This document shows positions 1-8,600 of a stretch of 47,374 nt of DNA, one piece after another. The position numbers and the translations under genes were made by a program. Position 1 is the first letter of the stretch. Each line of letters opens with the position of its first letter. This stretch comes from a virus, in the IMG/VR virus record IMGVR_UViG_3300031277_000004, positions 1 through 47,374 of that record, one strand, 5' to 3'. Under the pieces are notes generated by a model. It was not told the origin of the DNA, did not search any database, and saw only the letters and a program-made list of their open reading frames with translations.

Positions 1-83
1 CGCCTCTTGAAAAACAGTACAGGGAATCGATGGGCATCAGCGCCGAAGATGCTGCGAAATATGATAACAAAAACAGGAATTAA
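1..83 (+). CDS. 3' end of head protease/scaffold gene (partial)
   Basis: These are the last codons of the Mu gpI-like protease/scaffold protein, cut by the arbitrary point at which the circular genome was opened. The full gene is at 45801-47330 and its last 83 bases are identical to these. The stop is TAA at 81-83, followed by an AAAGGAGAG ribosome binding site for the next gene. It should not be counted as a separate gene. Confidence 0.95.
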   Translation, partial: PLEKQYRESMGISAEDAAKYDNKNRN

Positions 84-127
84 AAAGGAGAGATAGTATG
101 GCATTAACAGCTGATTATGAATATGAA
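1..127. repeat. Terminal direct repeat, left copy (assembly overlap)
   Basis: Bases 1-127 are identical to 47248-47374. The repeat begins and ends inside coding sequence, running from the end of the protease/scaffold gene into the first ten codons of the decoration gene. A length of exactly 127 is a common assembler k-mer size. The simplest reading is an assembly overlap showing that the molecule is circular or circularly permuted, not a biological terminal repeat. Confidence 0.95.
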
Positions 128-499
128 TCAAGGCCGCTGAATAAGTTTGATAAATTTAGAGCTGGGGCCGCAGATGTGCTTTATAAAGGAGCCATCGTGA
201 ATATTGGAACCGATGGTTATCTCAAAGTTGCCGCCGATGTTGCCAGTGAGGTGCCAATCGGTGTAATGGTTGAGCAGCATGTGTCGGATGGGTCCGCCCA
301 TGAGGAGGTCCGGGTGGAGAGGGGCCGGATCTGGTTGCCCCATACAGGAGCAGCTCAAACAGATGTTGGAGCGTTGTTTTATGCAACAGCAGATGATACG
401 CTGGCGGATTCAGCGACAAATGTCGGCCCGTTAGGGTTATGTGTGGATTGGAAATCGGGGTATCTGTTGATTGATACCGAAATTAAAGCATTAAGTTAA
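98..499 (+). CDS. DUF2190-like capsid decoration/cement protein
   Basis: A 133-residue protein made mostly of short beta strands. It has the layout of the DUF2190 family, small proteins that sit on phage capsids: a hydrophobic start, a VPIGVM-type strand near residues 50-55, then GALFYA and a LLIDTE end. In Mu-type head operons this gene lies between the protease/scaffold and the major capsid gene, exactly as here. The start is fixed by AAAGGAGAG eight bases upstream. The role as capsid stabiliser is inferred from family and position; the family call is moderately sure because these proteins are short and diverse. Confidence 0.75.
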   Translation: MALTADYEYESRPLNKFDKFRAGAADVLYKGAIVNIGTDGYLKVAADVASEVPIGVMVEQHVSDGSAHEEVRVERGRIWLPHTGAAQTDVGALFYATADDTLADSATNVGPLGLCVDWKSGYLLIDTEIKALS

Positions 500-515
500 A
501 AAAGGAGGTTTTTAA

Positions 516-1412
516 ATGGTAGTAAATACTATTGCGTTAGAACGCAATTTGAATATTATATTTAACAAAACATACGCAGAGGCCATCGCCGGGCAGGGTG
601 GAGATAATACCGAGCAGCTTTTTACCAGGGTTACCTCTACTTCTAAAGATCAGAAATACGGTTGGTTGGGTGATGTCCCGGCCATAAAAGAGTGGATCGG
701 CGATAAAGATACCTCTGGTTTGAAAGATGCTGAATATACCATCGTCAATAAACATTGGTATGTGTCAGTCGCGATCGACGAAAATGAGATTAAAGATGAC
801 CAGACAAATATGATCCGCCCGAGAGTGGAAACTATGGCCACGGATATGGCCAATTTCCCGATGGACCTTGTTGCCGAGCTCATCCGGGATGGGGATACCA
901 ATTTAGCCTATGATGGCCAGGCATTTTTTGCTAATAGAACAGTAAATGACAATCTGCTTGCAGGTACCGGTATAACCCTGGCCCAACTTAAAACGGATAT
1001 GGCAACCGGGCGGGTGGCTATGCAGAGGTTTGTTAGTGACACAGGAAAATTGTTCAAATTAAAACCGAATGTTATTGTGTGCCCACCCGAATTAGAGGTG
1101 TCTTTTATGGAGTTGATAAAATCAACTTCTCCACAGGATGCCAGTAATTATAATTCAGCCGGTAGAAATCCGTGGTCAACATGGATAACAAGTGTCATCT
1201 CAATCCCGGAATTGACTGATACCAACGATTGGTATATGTTCCATACTCTAAAGGCCTTGAAACCATTTATTTATCAGGACCGGGAATCTCCATCCACCCA
1301 GATTGATCAGACATCCAGGAACAGAAACAGAAAAATTGTATATTCCGCTGAATGTCGTGGGAATGGGGGATATGGTTTTCCTATGATGGGCATAAAAATT
1401 GTTAATTCGTAA
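516..1412 (+). CDS. Major capsid protein, Mu gpT-like
   Basis: A 298-residue protein with the length and features of the Mu gpT major head subunit family (Mu gpT is about 305 residues). The N-terminus has the family pattern of a long helix followed by a YGWLGDVPAIKEWIGD segment near residues 48-63. Conserved acidic/helical stretches (DENEIKDD, then PRVETMATDMA) follow, with a central AFFA region. It would form the icosahedral shell with an HK97-type fold. It directly follows the decoration gene and precedes the connector genes. The start has an AAAGGAGG site at a normal distance. Expected to be processed or assembled with the scaffold at 45801. Confidence 0.9.
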   Translation: MVVNTIALERNLNIIFNKTYAEAIAGQGGDNTEQLFTRVTSTSKDQKYGWLGDVPAIKEWIGDKDTSGLKDAEYTIVNKHWYVSVAIDENEIKDDQTNMIRPRVETMATDMANFPMDLVAELIRDGDTNLAYDGQAFFANRTVNDNLLAGTGITLAQLKTDMATGRVAMQRFVSDTGKLFKLKPNVIVCPPELEVSFMELIKSTSPQDASNYNSAGRNPWSTWITSVISIPELTDTNDWYMFHTLKALKPFIYQDRESPSTQIDQTSRNRNRKIVYSAECRGNGGYGFPMMGIKIVNS

Positions 1413-1426
1413 TAAAGGAGTTTGTG

Positions 1427-1693
1427 ATGAGAAGTAAACAAAATATTGAGGCAGTTTCAGGGGATGAGAAGAAAGATTTCCCTGAAAAAAAAGATCAAAT
1501 GGTTTCCGTAAGAAGAATCCCTGGAGGTAAGATTTTCAAATATAATTCGGAAATAGCCTCCCGGCTCATAAAAAAAGGGGTTGGGGAATTGGTGGAGGTG
1601 GAGATCAAGGTCAAATCTGAAAATCCAAAAGACGAAAAGGTTTCCGGTGGGCCACCCCCAAGGCCCAAAGAACAGGATAAAGATATTTTGTGA
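1427..1693 (+). CDS. Small charged protein of the head operon
   Basis: An 88-residue, very charged protein that I do not recognise. It has a central segment (VRRIPGGKIFKYNSEIASRLIKKG) likely to fold as a small beta/helix unit, and a disordered, proline- and lysine-rich tail. The ATG at 1427 lies seven bases after AAGGAG; the GTG one codon earlier is too close to it. Its position between major capsid and DUF1320-like connector is often filled by small unassigned proteins in Mu-type operons, so a head-assembly role is possible but unproven. Confidence 0.7.
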   Translation: MRSKQNIEAVSGDEKKDFPEKKDQMVSVRRIPGGKIFKYNSEIASRLIKKGVGELVEVEIKVKSENPKDEKVSGGPPPRPKEQDKDIL

Positions 1694-1709
1694 GTGAGGA
1701 GAGATCATA

Positions 1710-2117
1710 ATGGCTTATTGTGATTGGCAGGATGTACAAGAAAAAATGCAGGCGATCACTATTAAAGAGGACAGTAAACCGTCTATCGTTGAGGTCTCCA
1801 GGTTTGCTGATGAGGTGTCGCAGGATATGGATTCCCGGTTGGAGGCGGCCGGGATCATCCTTCCTATTGTTGCCCCCGGGAAATTGGTTGTATTAAAAAG
1901 TATAGCTGTTAATGGTACAAAGGCGGAAATATTGCGTGCTGTGGGAAGGGACCCGGAGGGGGCCGAAGCTCTCCAGAAATTATATAATGATGCGATTCGG
2001 CGGATTGAGATAAATCCGTCGATATTGAATCCTGAACAGAAAACCGGATCCGGGCCCGGATATTCTTCCGGGCCGTGTTATCCTGATAGACTAACCAGAG
2101 GGGAAAAAATGTGGTAA
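1710..2117 (+). CDS. Head-tail connector, DUF1320 (Mu gp36-like)
   Basis: A 135-residue helical protein. It begins with a YCDWQDVQEKM segment typical of DUF1320/gp6-type connectors: an aromatic, acidic, Trp-containing start, then four helices. Residues 30-45 (ADEVSQDMDSRLEAAG) are the family's second helix, which packs in a ring at the portal vertex. It follows the capsid gene and overlaps the next gene by seven bases, suggesting coupled translation. The tail from about residue 108 is glycine/proline-rich and probably flexible. Confidence 0.75.
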   Translation: MAYCDWQDVQEKMQAITIKEDSKPSIVEVSRFADEVSQDMDSRLEAAGIILPIVAPGKLVVLKSIAVNGTKAEILRAVGRDPEGAEALQKLYNDAIRRIEINPSILNPEQKTGSGPGYSSGPCYPDRLTRGEKMW

Positions 2118-2629
2118 ATATTAGATTGGGGATTTTTGGAGCTGAAAAAGTTGTCAGACAATTATCCAGGATAGGGAATTTGGTTCAAGATTTTAAAGAA
2201 CCGATGTATTTGATATCAAACCATTTTTTCCAGGTAAATAAAGAGAATTTTGAAGCGGGGGGTAAGCCTAAACGGTTTGCTCCTTTGTCGTCTGGGTATA
2301 AATTATGGAAAAGGAAAAATTATCCTGGTAAAAAAATAATGCAGTTAACAGACCGATTGATGAATTCGTTAACCGGAGAAAATCAGGCGGATTCTCAGGA
2401 TACAATCCGGATAATCACCTCAAAGTATATGGAGCTTGGTACCAGGGTCCCATATGCGGCAGCTCATTATTATGGGTATCCTAAAAGAAATCTTCCTGCA
2501 CGAAAAATTATCCAGATAACTGAAAAGCATAAACAGGTGTGGGTCCGGATAATTCAAAGATGGGCCTTCGGGTTGTTTGAAAAAGCCGGGTTTGATGTTA
2601 CCAAAGAAGAAATCGGGGGTAGCATCTAA
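2111..2629 (+). CDS. Virion morphogenesis / tail completion protein, Mu gpG-like
   Basis: A 172-residue protein of the phage virion morphogenesis family (Mu gpG, P2 gpS type). Family landmarks are visible in order: FEAGGKPKRFAPLSSGYKLWKRK around residues 42-64, a LTDRLMNSL segment, the GTRVPYAAAHYYG stretch, and LPARKIIQITEKH near the C-terminus. It is thought to join heads to tails or finish the tail end. The start is GTG at 2111, seven bases inside the previous gene, with a purine-rich AGAGGGG site upstream. It ends in a TAATG overlap with the next gene. Confidence 0.85.
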   Translation: MVNIRLGIFGAEKVVRQLSRIGNLVQDFKEPMYLISNHFFQVNKENFEAGGKPKRFAPLSSGYKLWKRKNYPGKKIMQLTDRLMNSLTGENQADSQDTIRIITSKYMELGTRVPYAAAHYYGYPKRNLPARKIIQITEKHKQVWVRIIQRWAFGLFEKAGFDVTKEEIGGSI

Positions 2630-3105
2630 TGTATAAAGTCATGGAGGATGTTCTTGATGGTATCATGAATTTTTTTAAAGCTGAGGGGAAATTGAATGAG
2701 ACTTTGAATGAAATAGAGATAGCCCGGGGGGTTGATATTCAAAGGACTGATATTATCGAGAGATATGAAGTCCTTGATTTTGATCAAATAAAAATAGAAA
2801 TATTACCGGATGATACAATCCAGGAGTATGGGAATTCATCAACAGCGCCTTTAATAGGTGATCATTTCAATTATAATGCCGTAGATATTTTTATCACGAC
2901 CACGGGGACCGATACCCTGGATGTGAATAATGTTTTATTGAGGTATGCGGAAGCCATTCAAAAAATGGTCCGAAAAGACGAAACCTTTAATAAACGGTTT
3001 AATTGGGTGAAAATAATTAGGGTAGATTATAGTCCTATGGTCCGTGATCAGAGGTCCGGAGCATTATCAAAAATCTGTACAGTGAGTCTGCAGGTACGGG
3101 ATTAA
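2629..3105 (+). CDS. Probable tail terminator / tail-completion protein
   Basis: A 158-residue alpha/beta protein placed between the gpG-like protein and the tail tube gene, where siphoviruses usually encode the tail terminator. It has a helical start (EDVLDGIMNFFKAEG), a central beta-rich part (YNAVDIFITTTG near residues 82-93) and a C-terminal strand that ends in SLQVRD. This matches the general fold order of gpU/Mu gp37-like proteins. The start overlaps the preceding stop as TAATG, so it is translationally coupled. The function is inferred from position and shape rather than from a clear motif. Confidence 0.55.
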   Translation: MYKVMEDVLDGIMNFFKAEGKLNETLNEIEIARGVDIQRTDIIERYEVLDFDQIKIEILPDDTIQEYGNSSTAPLIGDHFNYNAVDIFITTTGTDTLDVNNVLLRYAEAIQKMVRKDETFNKRFNWVKIIRVDYSPMVRDQRSGALSKICTVSLQVRD

Positions 3106-3119
3106 AAAGGAGTTTTATT

Positions 3120-4772
3120 ATGGCAAGCGTAAATCAGACAAAGGTTACAATAGGCGGTCCGGAAGTGACACCTGGATCCACTGCGACCATGCAATATGTC
3201 ATCCCGATCCGCGGGGTGCCTGATGTCGACAAGAATGTGGAAAGAGCCGAAGACCCGGCAATTATAGGGCGAAATATGGCATCAGCCGAGTATCCCGTGG
3301 CCGATGATGTCAGTGGAGGGTTACCATTAACCCCCCGGCCGTGTGGGGGATTTGGAAAGTTGGTAAAATCCATCCTGGGAGAAGAGGAGGTCAAACAGGG
3401 TTATCAGGAGTTGGGTTTATCCGCAAAGGTTGGAGCCACCGATACCCTCCTGGCAGCCGCGACTGTATATAATTTTAAAGTCACAGTCGATGGTGGGGTG
3501 CAGACAAATTGTAGTATCACTACAGGGGCCGGACCCACTATTGATTATGATGAGTTGATCAACCTGTTGGATGCCGAAATGGTGTCCCAGGGGCTTACAT
3601 GTGATTGGGATCTTTGGGGTGGGGATGTCAGGTGTACATCCGGGAAAAAAACATCTCCATCAACGATTGATATCGCTGAGGGTGATTCAAGTGGGTTGCT
3701 TGCGGCACTGGATGGTGGGGCCACTCCTGATGTGGCCGTTCCAGGGACTCCCCTGCAGATAGCCGGATGTGTCCGGGTTAGATATTCAGGGGCAGATGCA
3801 TCTTGCAAATTGATTTCTGATCAGGGGGCCAATATTCTTGTTTCCAGCACGGGGGTAACGGGGTCGGAATCCCAGGATGCAAATTTTGGGACAGCCGGAG
3901 TTGTTGATTTTGATCTGGCTGCTTATGACACGTTGGGAGAGGTCGTCGCGGCAATAGATGGGTTTACCGGTTATTCGTGTGAAAAAGTTTTCGGGGATGA
4001 TTCCCTTGATTTAATAACCAATCCGATTGAACATGCTGTTATTGCCCAGGGTAAGGGCATGTGGGCTTATATTTATTTTGAGTCATCCACCTCAGGGTAT
4101 TATCGACATATTTTTAGATATTCGACGAGTATTGATGAATTGCCAACATATTCAATACAAATAGACGGCCGACAGGATAATATGGCCTATGCTGGGATGG
4201 TGGCGAATAGTTTATCCGTTTCGGCTGCATTAAAAGGGATGGCCGAGGCTGATGTTGATTTAATTGGTTTTACTGAAACTATAGGTCAAGTAGGATCGGC
4301 TTTGACTTTGGAAGATGTGGACCCGTTGATTTTCCATAAAGGAAGTGTTTCTCTTGATAATCAGGAATTTACCGATATCAGAAATATATCGACGGAATAT
4401 AATAATAATCATAATACCGAAGGATACGGGCAGGGGTCTATATCCCGGCAGTATCATCAAAAGGGGAAATTTGAGTCTTCCGGAGAAATGCAGATTCGCC
4501 TTGATAGCACTACCTATCAGGAAAGAGCAAAAGTATTTTCAAATTCTCTTATTTCTGTATCGTATTATTTTTACGGGAAAGATTATGTTTCCGGTATCCC
4601 GGAAATAATGATTACAGAATTACCGTACTGTAATATGCAGGAGTTTAATTTTACAGACAATAATGGGGTATATGATGCTGGAATCCCGTTCAAAGTTTTG
4701 TTTCCTAAAGGGATCTTATATAATAATCCGGTTAGAATTCATATCGTTACCCCGGATAGCGGGGAATATTAA
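3120..4772 (+). CDS. Major tail tube protein with inserted accessory domain
   Basis: A 550-residue protein whose N-terminus (residues 25-80, PIRGVPDVDKNVERAEDP, then GLPLTPRPCGGFGKLVKS) and C-terminus look like a siphovirus tail tube subunit: strands, a GRQDNMAYAGMVANSL segment, then a strand-rich end. It is far longer than a usual tube protein (about 200-350). The extra part, about residues 105-300, carries a module with VDGG, CDWDLWGGDVRCTS and LLAALDGG landmarks. A related copy occurs in the tail-tip protein at about 11890-12160. I infer a surface-exposed decoration domain on the tube. The start follows AAAGGAG. Confidence 0.7.
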   Translation: MASVNQTKVTIGGPEVTPGSTATMQYVIPIRGVPDVDKNVERAEDPAIIGRNMASAEYPVADDVSGGLPLTPRPCGGFGKLVKSILGEEEVKQGYQELGLSAKVGATDTLLAAATVYNFKVTVDGGVQTNCSITTGAGPTIDYDELINLLDAEMVSQGLTCDWDLWGGDVRCTSGKKTSPSTIDIAEGDSSGLLAALDGGATPDVAVPGTPLQIAGCVRVRYSGADASCKLISDQGANILVSSTGVTGSESQDANFGTAGVVDFDLAAYDTLGEVVAAIDGFTGYSCEKVFGDDSLDLITNPIEHAVIAQGKGMWAYIYFESSTSGYYRHIFRYSTSIDELPTYSIQIDGRQDNMAYAGMVANSLSVSAALKGMAEADVDLIGFTETIGQVGSALTLEDVDPLIFHKGSVSLDNQEFTDIRNISTEYNNNHNTEGYGQGSISRQYHQKGKFESSGEMQIRLDSTTYQERAKVFSNSLISVSYYFYGKDYVSGIPEIMITELPYCNMQEFNFTDNNGVYDAGIPFKVLFPKGILYNNPVRIHIVTPDSGEY

Positions 4773-4810
4773 AAGGTTTCTTGATGGAACCATTAAAGGA
4801 GTTAGTGTAA

Positions 4811-5374
4811 ATGGGTGTTAAAGCAAATAAATTTGGGTGGGAATATCAAGTTGAGGTCCGAACTACCGGTGCAAAAACTAAATTAAATTCCATGCCTGGG
4901 TATTGGATAGTCCCACAAAAATTATCAGTAGATGTCATGCAGGAAATAATGGCCCTGAATAAAATAACGGTTGATGTTGAGGATAAAGAAAGCGTAAATG
5001 AAGAGGATTATAAAAAAGTTGAAGAAAAAGTCCGGGAAAAAGTTCATTACATGAAGAAGGCTGGCAAAAGCATACTTGATGGAGATTTTGTTGATATGAC
5101 AAAGGTTGCATTTTTGAATGGGGTAAAAGACCATAATTTTTTTAGTCCAAAATTCCTGAAAAATCCAGATGGATCTTTAGTGAAAGATGAAGATGGTGAT
5201 CTATTGGCTGAAGAAGATTCAAATGGAGATCCGGTCATGGTAAAAACCCGTTGGGATGAATCAATGTATGACCGGCTTTGCCGGTATTATGATGCTATCC
5301 TGGAAATATTTGTAATCGTGATGAGATTCAATAGCCCCGCAAAAAAAAAGACATTAGACAAATCCGAGATGTAA
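4811..5374 (+). CDS. Tail assembly chaperone, zero-frame product (lambda gpG analogue)
   Basis: A 187-residue acidic, helical protein located between the tail tube and the tape measure, the invariable site of the siphoviral tail assembly chaperone. Near its end the zero frame reads GCA AAA AAA AAG, with a run of nine A (5341-5349), then continues only eight codons to a stop. This is the organisation of the lambda G / G-T pair. The zero-frame product would coat the tape measure together with the longer frameshift product and recruit tube subunits. The start follows AAAGGAG. No sequence motif beyond this context identifies it. Confidence 0.8.
   Translation: MGVKANKFGWEYQVEVRTTGAKTKLNSMPGYWIVPQKLSVDVMQEIMALNKITVDVEDKESVNEEDYKKVEEKVREKVHYMKKAGKSILDGDFVDMTKVAFLNGVKDHNFFSPKFLKNPDGSLVKDEDGDLLAEEDSNGDPVMVKTRWDESMYDRLCRYYDAILEIFVIVMRFNSPAKKKTLDKSEM
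5344..5350 (+). promoter_or_regulatory. Programmed -1 frameshift site A AAA AAG
   Basis: In the zero frame of the chaperone gene the codons are AAA AAG at 5345-5350, preceded by A, giving the canonical slippery heptamer A AAA AAG as used in dnaX. After a -1 slip, reading resumes at GAC (5350). It stays open through 5688, with no stop codon between the site and the downstream frame. Position and polarity match the known G/G-T frameshift of tailed phages. Confidence 0.85.
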
Positions 5375-5688
5375 CCACCTGGGTTTATAATAAAGTAAAA
5401 TTTAAAGAAGGGGTTAAATTTGATAATGGAGAGGAACCCGCGTTGTTAATGCAACAGTGGGTTCCTTTTATTAATGATGTGTTGATGCTTTTAGATGGTG
5501 AAGGGACGTTTAGACATTGGAAATATAGCGGGGCATATGCGGACCAGCCATATATAGATATTGTGATTTACCGGATTATTCAAAACCGATGGGTCGAATT
5601 GAAGAATGAAGAGATGCAGCGGATGAATGCCAAGATGAAAAATTCAAAGAAAACTGCTACAAAAGGAAGGGGAAAACGATGGCGGTAA
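5350..5688 (+). CDS. Tail assembly chaperone frameshift extension (gpG-T-like)
   Basis: The -1 frame extension of the chaperone. The full product would be residues encoded by 4811-5350 joined to 5350-5688, about 292 residues. The extension contributes about 112 residues. It includes a VTTWVYNKVKF start, a LMQQWVPFINDVLMLL helix, and a basic tail (KKTATKGRGKRWR) that could hold the tape measure. No ribosome binding site precedes the only late start candidates (near 5443), which supports production by frameshifting. It overlaps the tape-measure start by ten bases. Confidence 0.8.
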   Translation, partial: DIRQIRDVTTWVYNKVKFKEGVKFDNGEEPALLMQQWVPFINDVLMLLDGEGTFRHWKYSGAYADQPYIDIVIYRIIQNRWVELKNEEMQRMNAKMKNSKKTATKGRGKRWR

Positions 5689-8600
5689 AAGTCCGGTTAG
5701 ATTTTTTCTCTAATGGAAAAGAGAAAGTAAGTCAAGCAATAGCTTCTATTGATAATTTAAAAAAGAAAACAGAAACCAGTGGTCGGTCGATGCAACAGAA
5801 TTGGAAAGATGTTGCCGCCGCCATCGGGATCGCTGTTATAGCCATAAACCAAGTAAAACAATTTTTTGGAAAATTGATCCAGACATATGAAGCTCAACTC
5901 ACGGCAGAAACTAAACTCGAAGGGGCCCTCAGAGCTACCGGATATGCGGCTGGGTTATCATCCGAAGAACTTGAGAAAATGGCGGGGGCCATGTCTCAGT
6001 TATCGGTATATGCTGATGAAGCTGTGATTGAAGCTGAATCCCTTCTCCTTACATTTACGCAGATAGGTAAAGAGGTTTTCCCACAAGCTCTTGAGGCCGC
6101 GGCAGATATGTCCACTATGTTTGGACAGGATCTTCAGCAGTCTGTTATCCAGCTCGGAACAGCACTTAATGATCCGATTGCCGGGGTGGGGAGGTTAAAA
6201 AGAATTGGTATATCATTCACGGAAGATCAAAAGGAGATGATAAAGAATTTTGCGGATATGAATGATATTATGGGTGCTCAATCAGTTATCCTTAAAGAAA
6301 TTGAGGCGGAATTTGGAGGAGTCGCCCGGGCCATGGGGGGGAATGCATTAGGAGAGTTGAAGAGATTAAATAATGCCTGGGTGGACATGCAGGAAAAAGC
6401 AGGGAAGGCCTTTTTAGAAGGGGTTCAGCCACTTTTGAAGGTATTTAATGAATTTATCGGTTTTTTAGAAGAAAATGTCGATATATTTATCAGTGTAGGC
6501 CAATCTATAGCATTTATCGGTTCTGTGATTGTTGGAATTATAAAATTTGTTATACAATTTAAAGAGGCTATAATTGCTTTTATTGCGGTTGTGTTTGGAA
6601 TCCCGGCGGTATTGAGTATAGCGAGTGCAGCTATGACTATTTTTAATTCCGTTATTCTGGCTAATCCTTTTGCCCTCATTATTGCCGGAATAGTCGGGGC
6701 AATCGCGGCAATCGTTAATTTAGTAAAAAAAGCCCAGGAGGCGGAAAGGGCCTTTAGAAGCCTAAGGAAAGAATCTGAAGATTTAGCAGAAGGATTGTTA
6801 TTAGATGCGGCAAAAGGAACTATTAAGAGTGTCGGGGAATTACAAGCAGCTCTCGGTTCATTATCTTCACAGTTGGATAAATTGGAAGATCAGGCGGTTT
6901 CTGCGAATGAAAAGCAGCTCGACACCATCTTGGATTTGATTGATACTTATTCGGATCTGAAAAAACAAATTGAACGTCAAATTGAAATCAGGAAAGAAAT
7001 TCAGTTACTTGAAGATGCCCAAGAGCAAAATCTTAAAGTTTATGACGAATATGTTAGGGCCTTAGATATAGTAAATCAAAAGGCTCAATCGTATCGAGAT
7101 ACCATAGCCAAGTTGGTTGAATTGAGAAAAAAACAGGCGGAATCTTCCGGAAAAGAGTATGTGCCGCCGGATGTCTCAAAATTACAAGAGGCCCTGGATT
7201 ATTGGGAGCGTATGGGGGCAGAAATATCTGCCACGGCAGAGGAGGTCCGGAAATATGGGACAGATTTTAAAGAGGTTATGGAGAAAAGAAAGCAGCTCGA
7301 AGAAGAGTTTAATGAAAAATATTTTTCCCTTGTTAATAGCCGAATAGTACTTCTCGAGCAGGAACGAGACCGTACTATCGCCACGGCCGAAGAGGTCGGG
7401 GCAGAGGTCGCGGATATAAATGCTTATTATAATGAGTTGATAAGAAGAGAGAATGAAAAGATCCTCCAGGAGCGTATAAAATTTGAACAGGATTATATAA
7501 ATAAGTATGAAGCGCTTACCTTATCCCGCGTTGAGCTGCTTCAGAAAGAAAGAGACGAGGCACTCTCCCTTGCCCGGGAAAAAGGGGCTGATGAATACCT
7601 TGTATCCCGTTATTATGCTGAATTGATATCCAGGACACAGCAGGAGGAGAATGAAAAAGCCGTTGCAAAAGAGAAAGAAAATATAGCCAAACTTGAGGCA
7701 GAATATAGACAGTTTGCCGAAAATCGGAAACGGTTTGAGGAGGAGGTCGTCAATTATATTGTTGGCTTGTCCGATAAATGGTTGTTGTCGCAATCTGAAT
7801 TGTTAAGAAAACAGCGGGATCAAGAAATTTCTAATGTTGAAGAAGTGGGGGGCCAGTGGCGTGAGGAGATAGGTTATATTGTTGATTCTGCCGGAAATAT
7901 CCGGCTTGGTATTGATTCCCCGGATGATTGGTTGGATTCCCTTGATGGGATCGGATCATCTCAGGAGGAAATCAATGCATATGCCGAGCAATATAATAAA
8001 ATTCTATCCGATGCTGAGGCTGCAGAATTAAAAATTGCACTCGCTAAAGTGGCTGTCGGTAAAGAATTTGAGGGGCAGATTAGGGATGCTGAAAATCAAG
8101 AATATTTAGCGTCTTTGATTGGCGAAACCTATGTAAGAAATTATGAAATTCTTAAAAATATTTCAAAAGAAATGAGGTCACAAGAAGATATTCAAAGAGA
8201 ATTGATAAAAGAAAGAATAAATGACCTTGAGGGTCTTATCTCTTCAACTGAATCACAGATGGATCAAGCCGGGATTAGTGCTGATAATATCATAGATAGC
8301 CTCCCATATATGCAGATTATTCAGGAGGCCCAGGATGCAATTGTCTATCTCCGAAAAGAATTAGGAAATATCCCGACAGAGGCAGAAAAGGCTTTTTTAG
8401 AATTGAGTGAAAAAGTCGGTGTTATTTCAAATAAATACCTGGATCCTCTTGAAAAAAAGAGAATGATTTTAGAGGAGGAACTTAACCAGGTATTAAAATA
8501 TTTAACTCTTTTAAAAAAAAGGCAGGCAGTTCAAACCGAACATCTTAATACCCTTGATATTGAGAGTTCGGTGTATGAACAGGAGAGAGCAGCTCTGGAG

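Noticed and set aside
1-127. Terminal repeat as an attachment site or biological terminal redundancy
   Set aside because: Its length equals a common assembler k-mer and it cuts two genes at arbitrary places, so an assembly overlap is the simplest reading.
5443-5688. Independent 81-residue gene between chaperone and tape measure
   Set aside because: No ribosome binding site, and the frame joins the upstream gene in -1 through a canonical slippery site without any stop.
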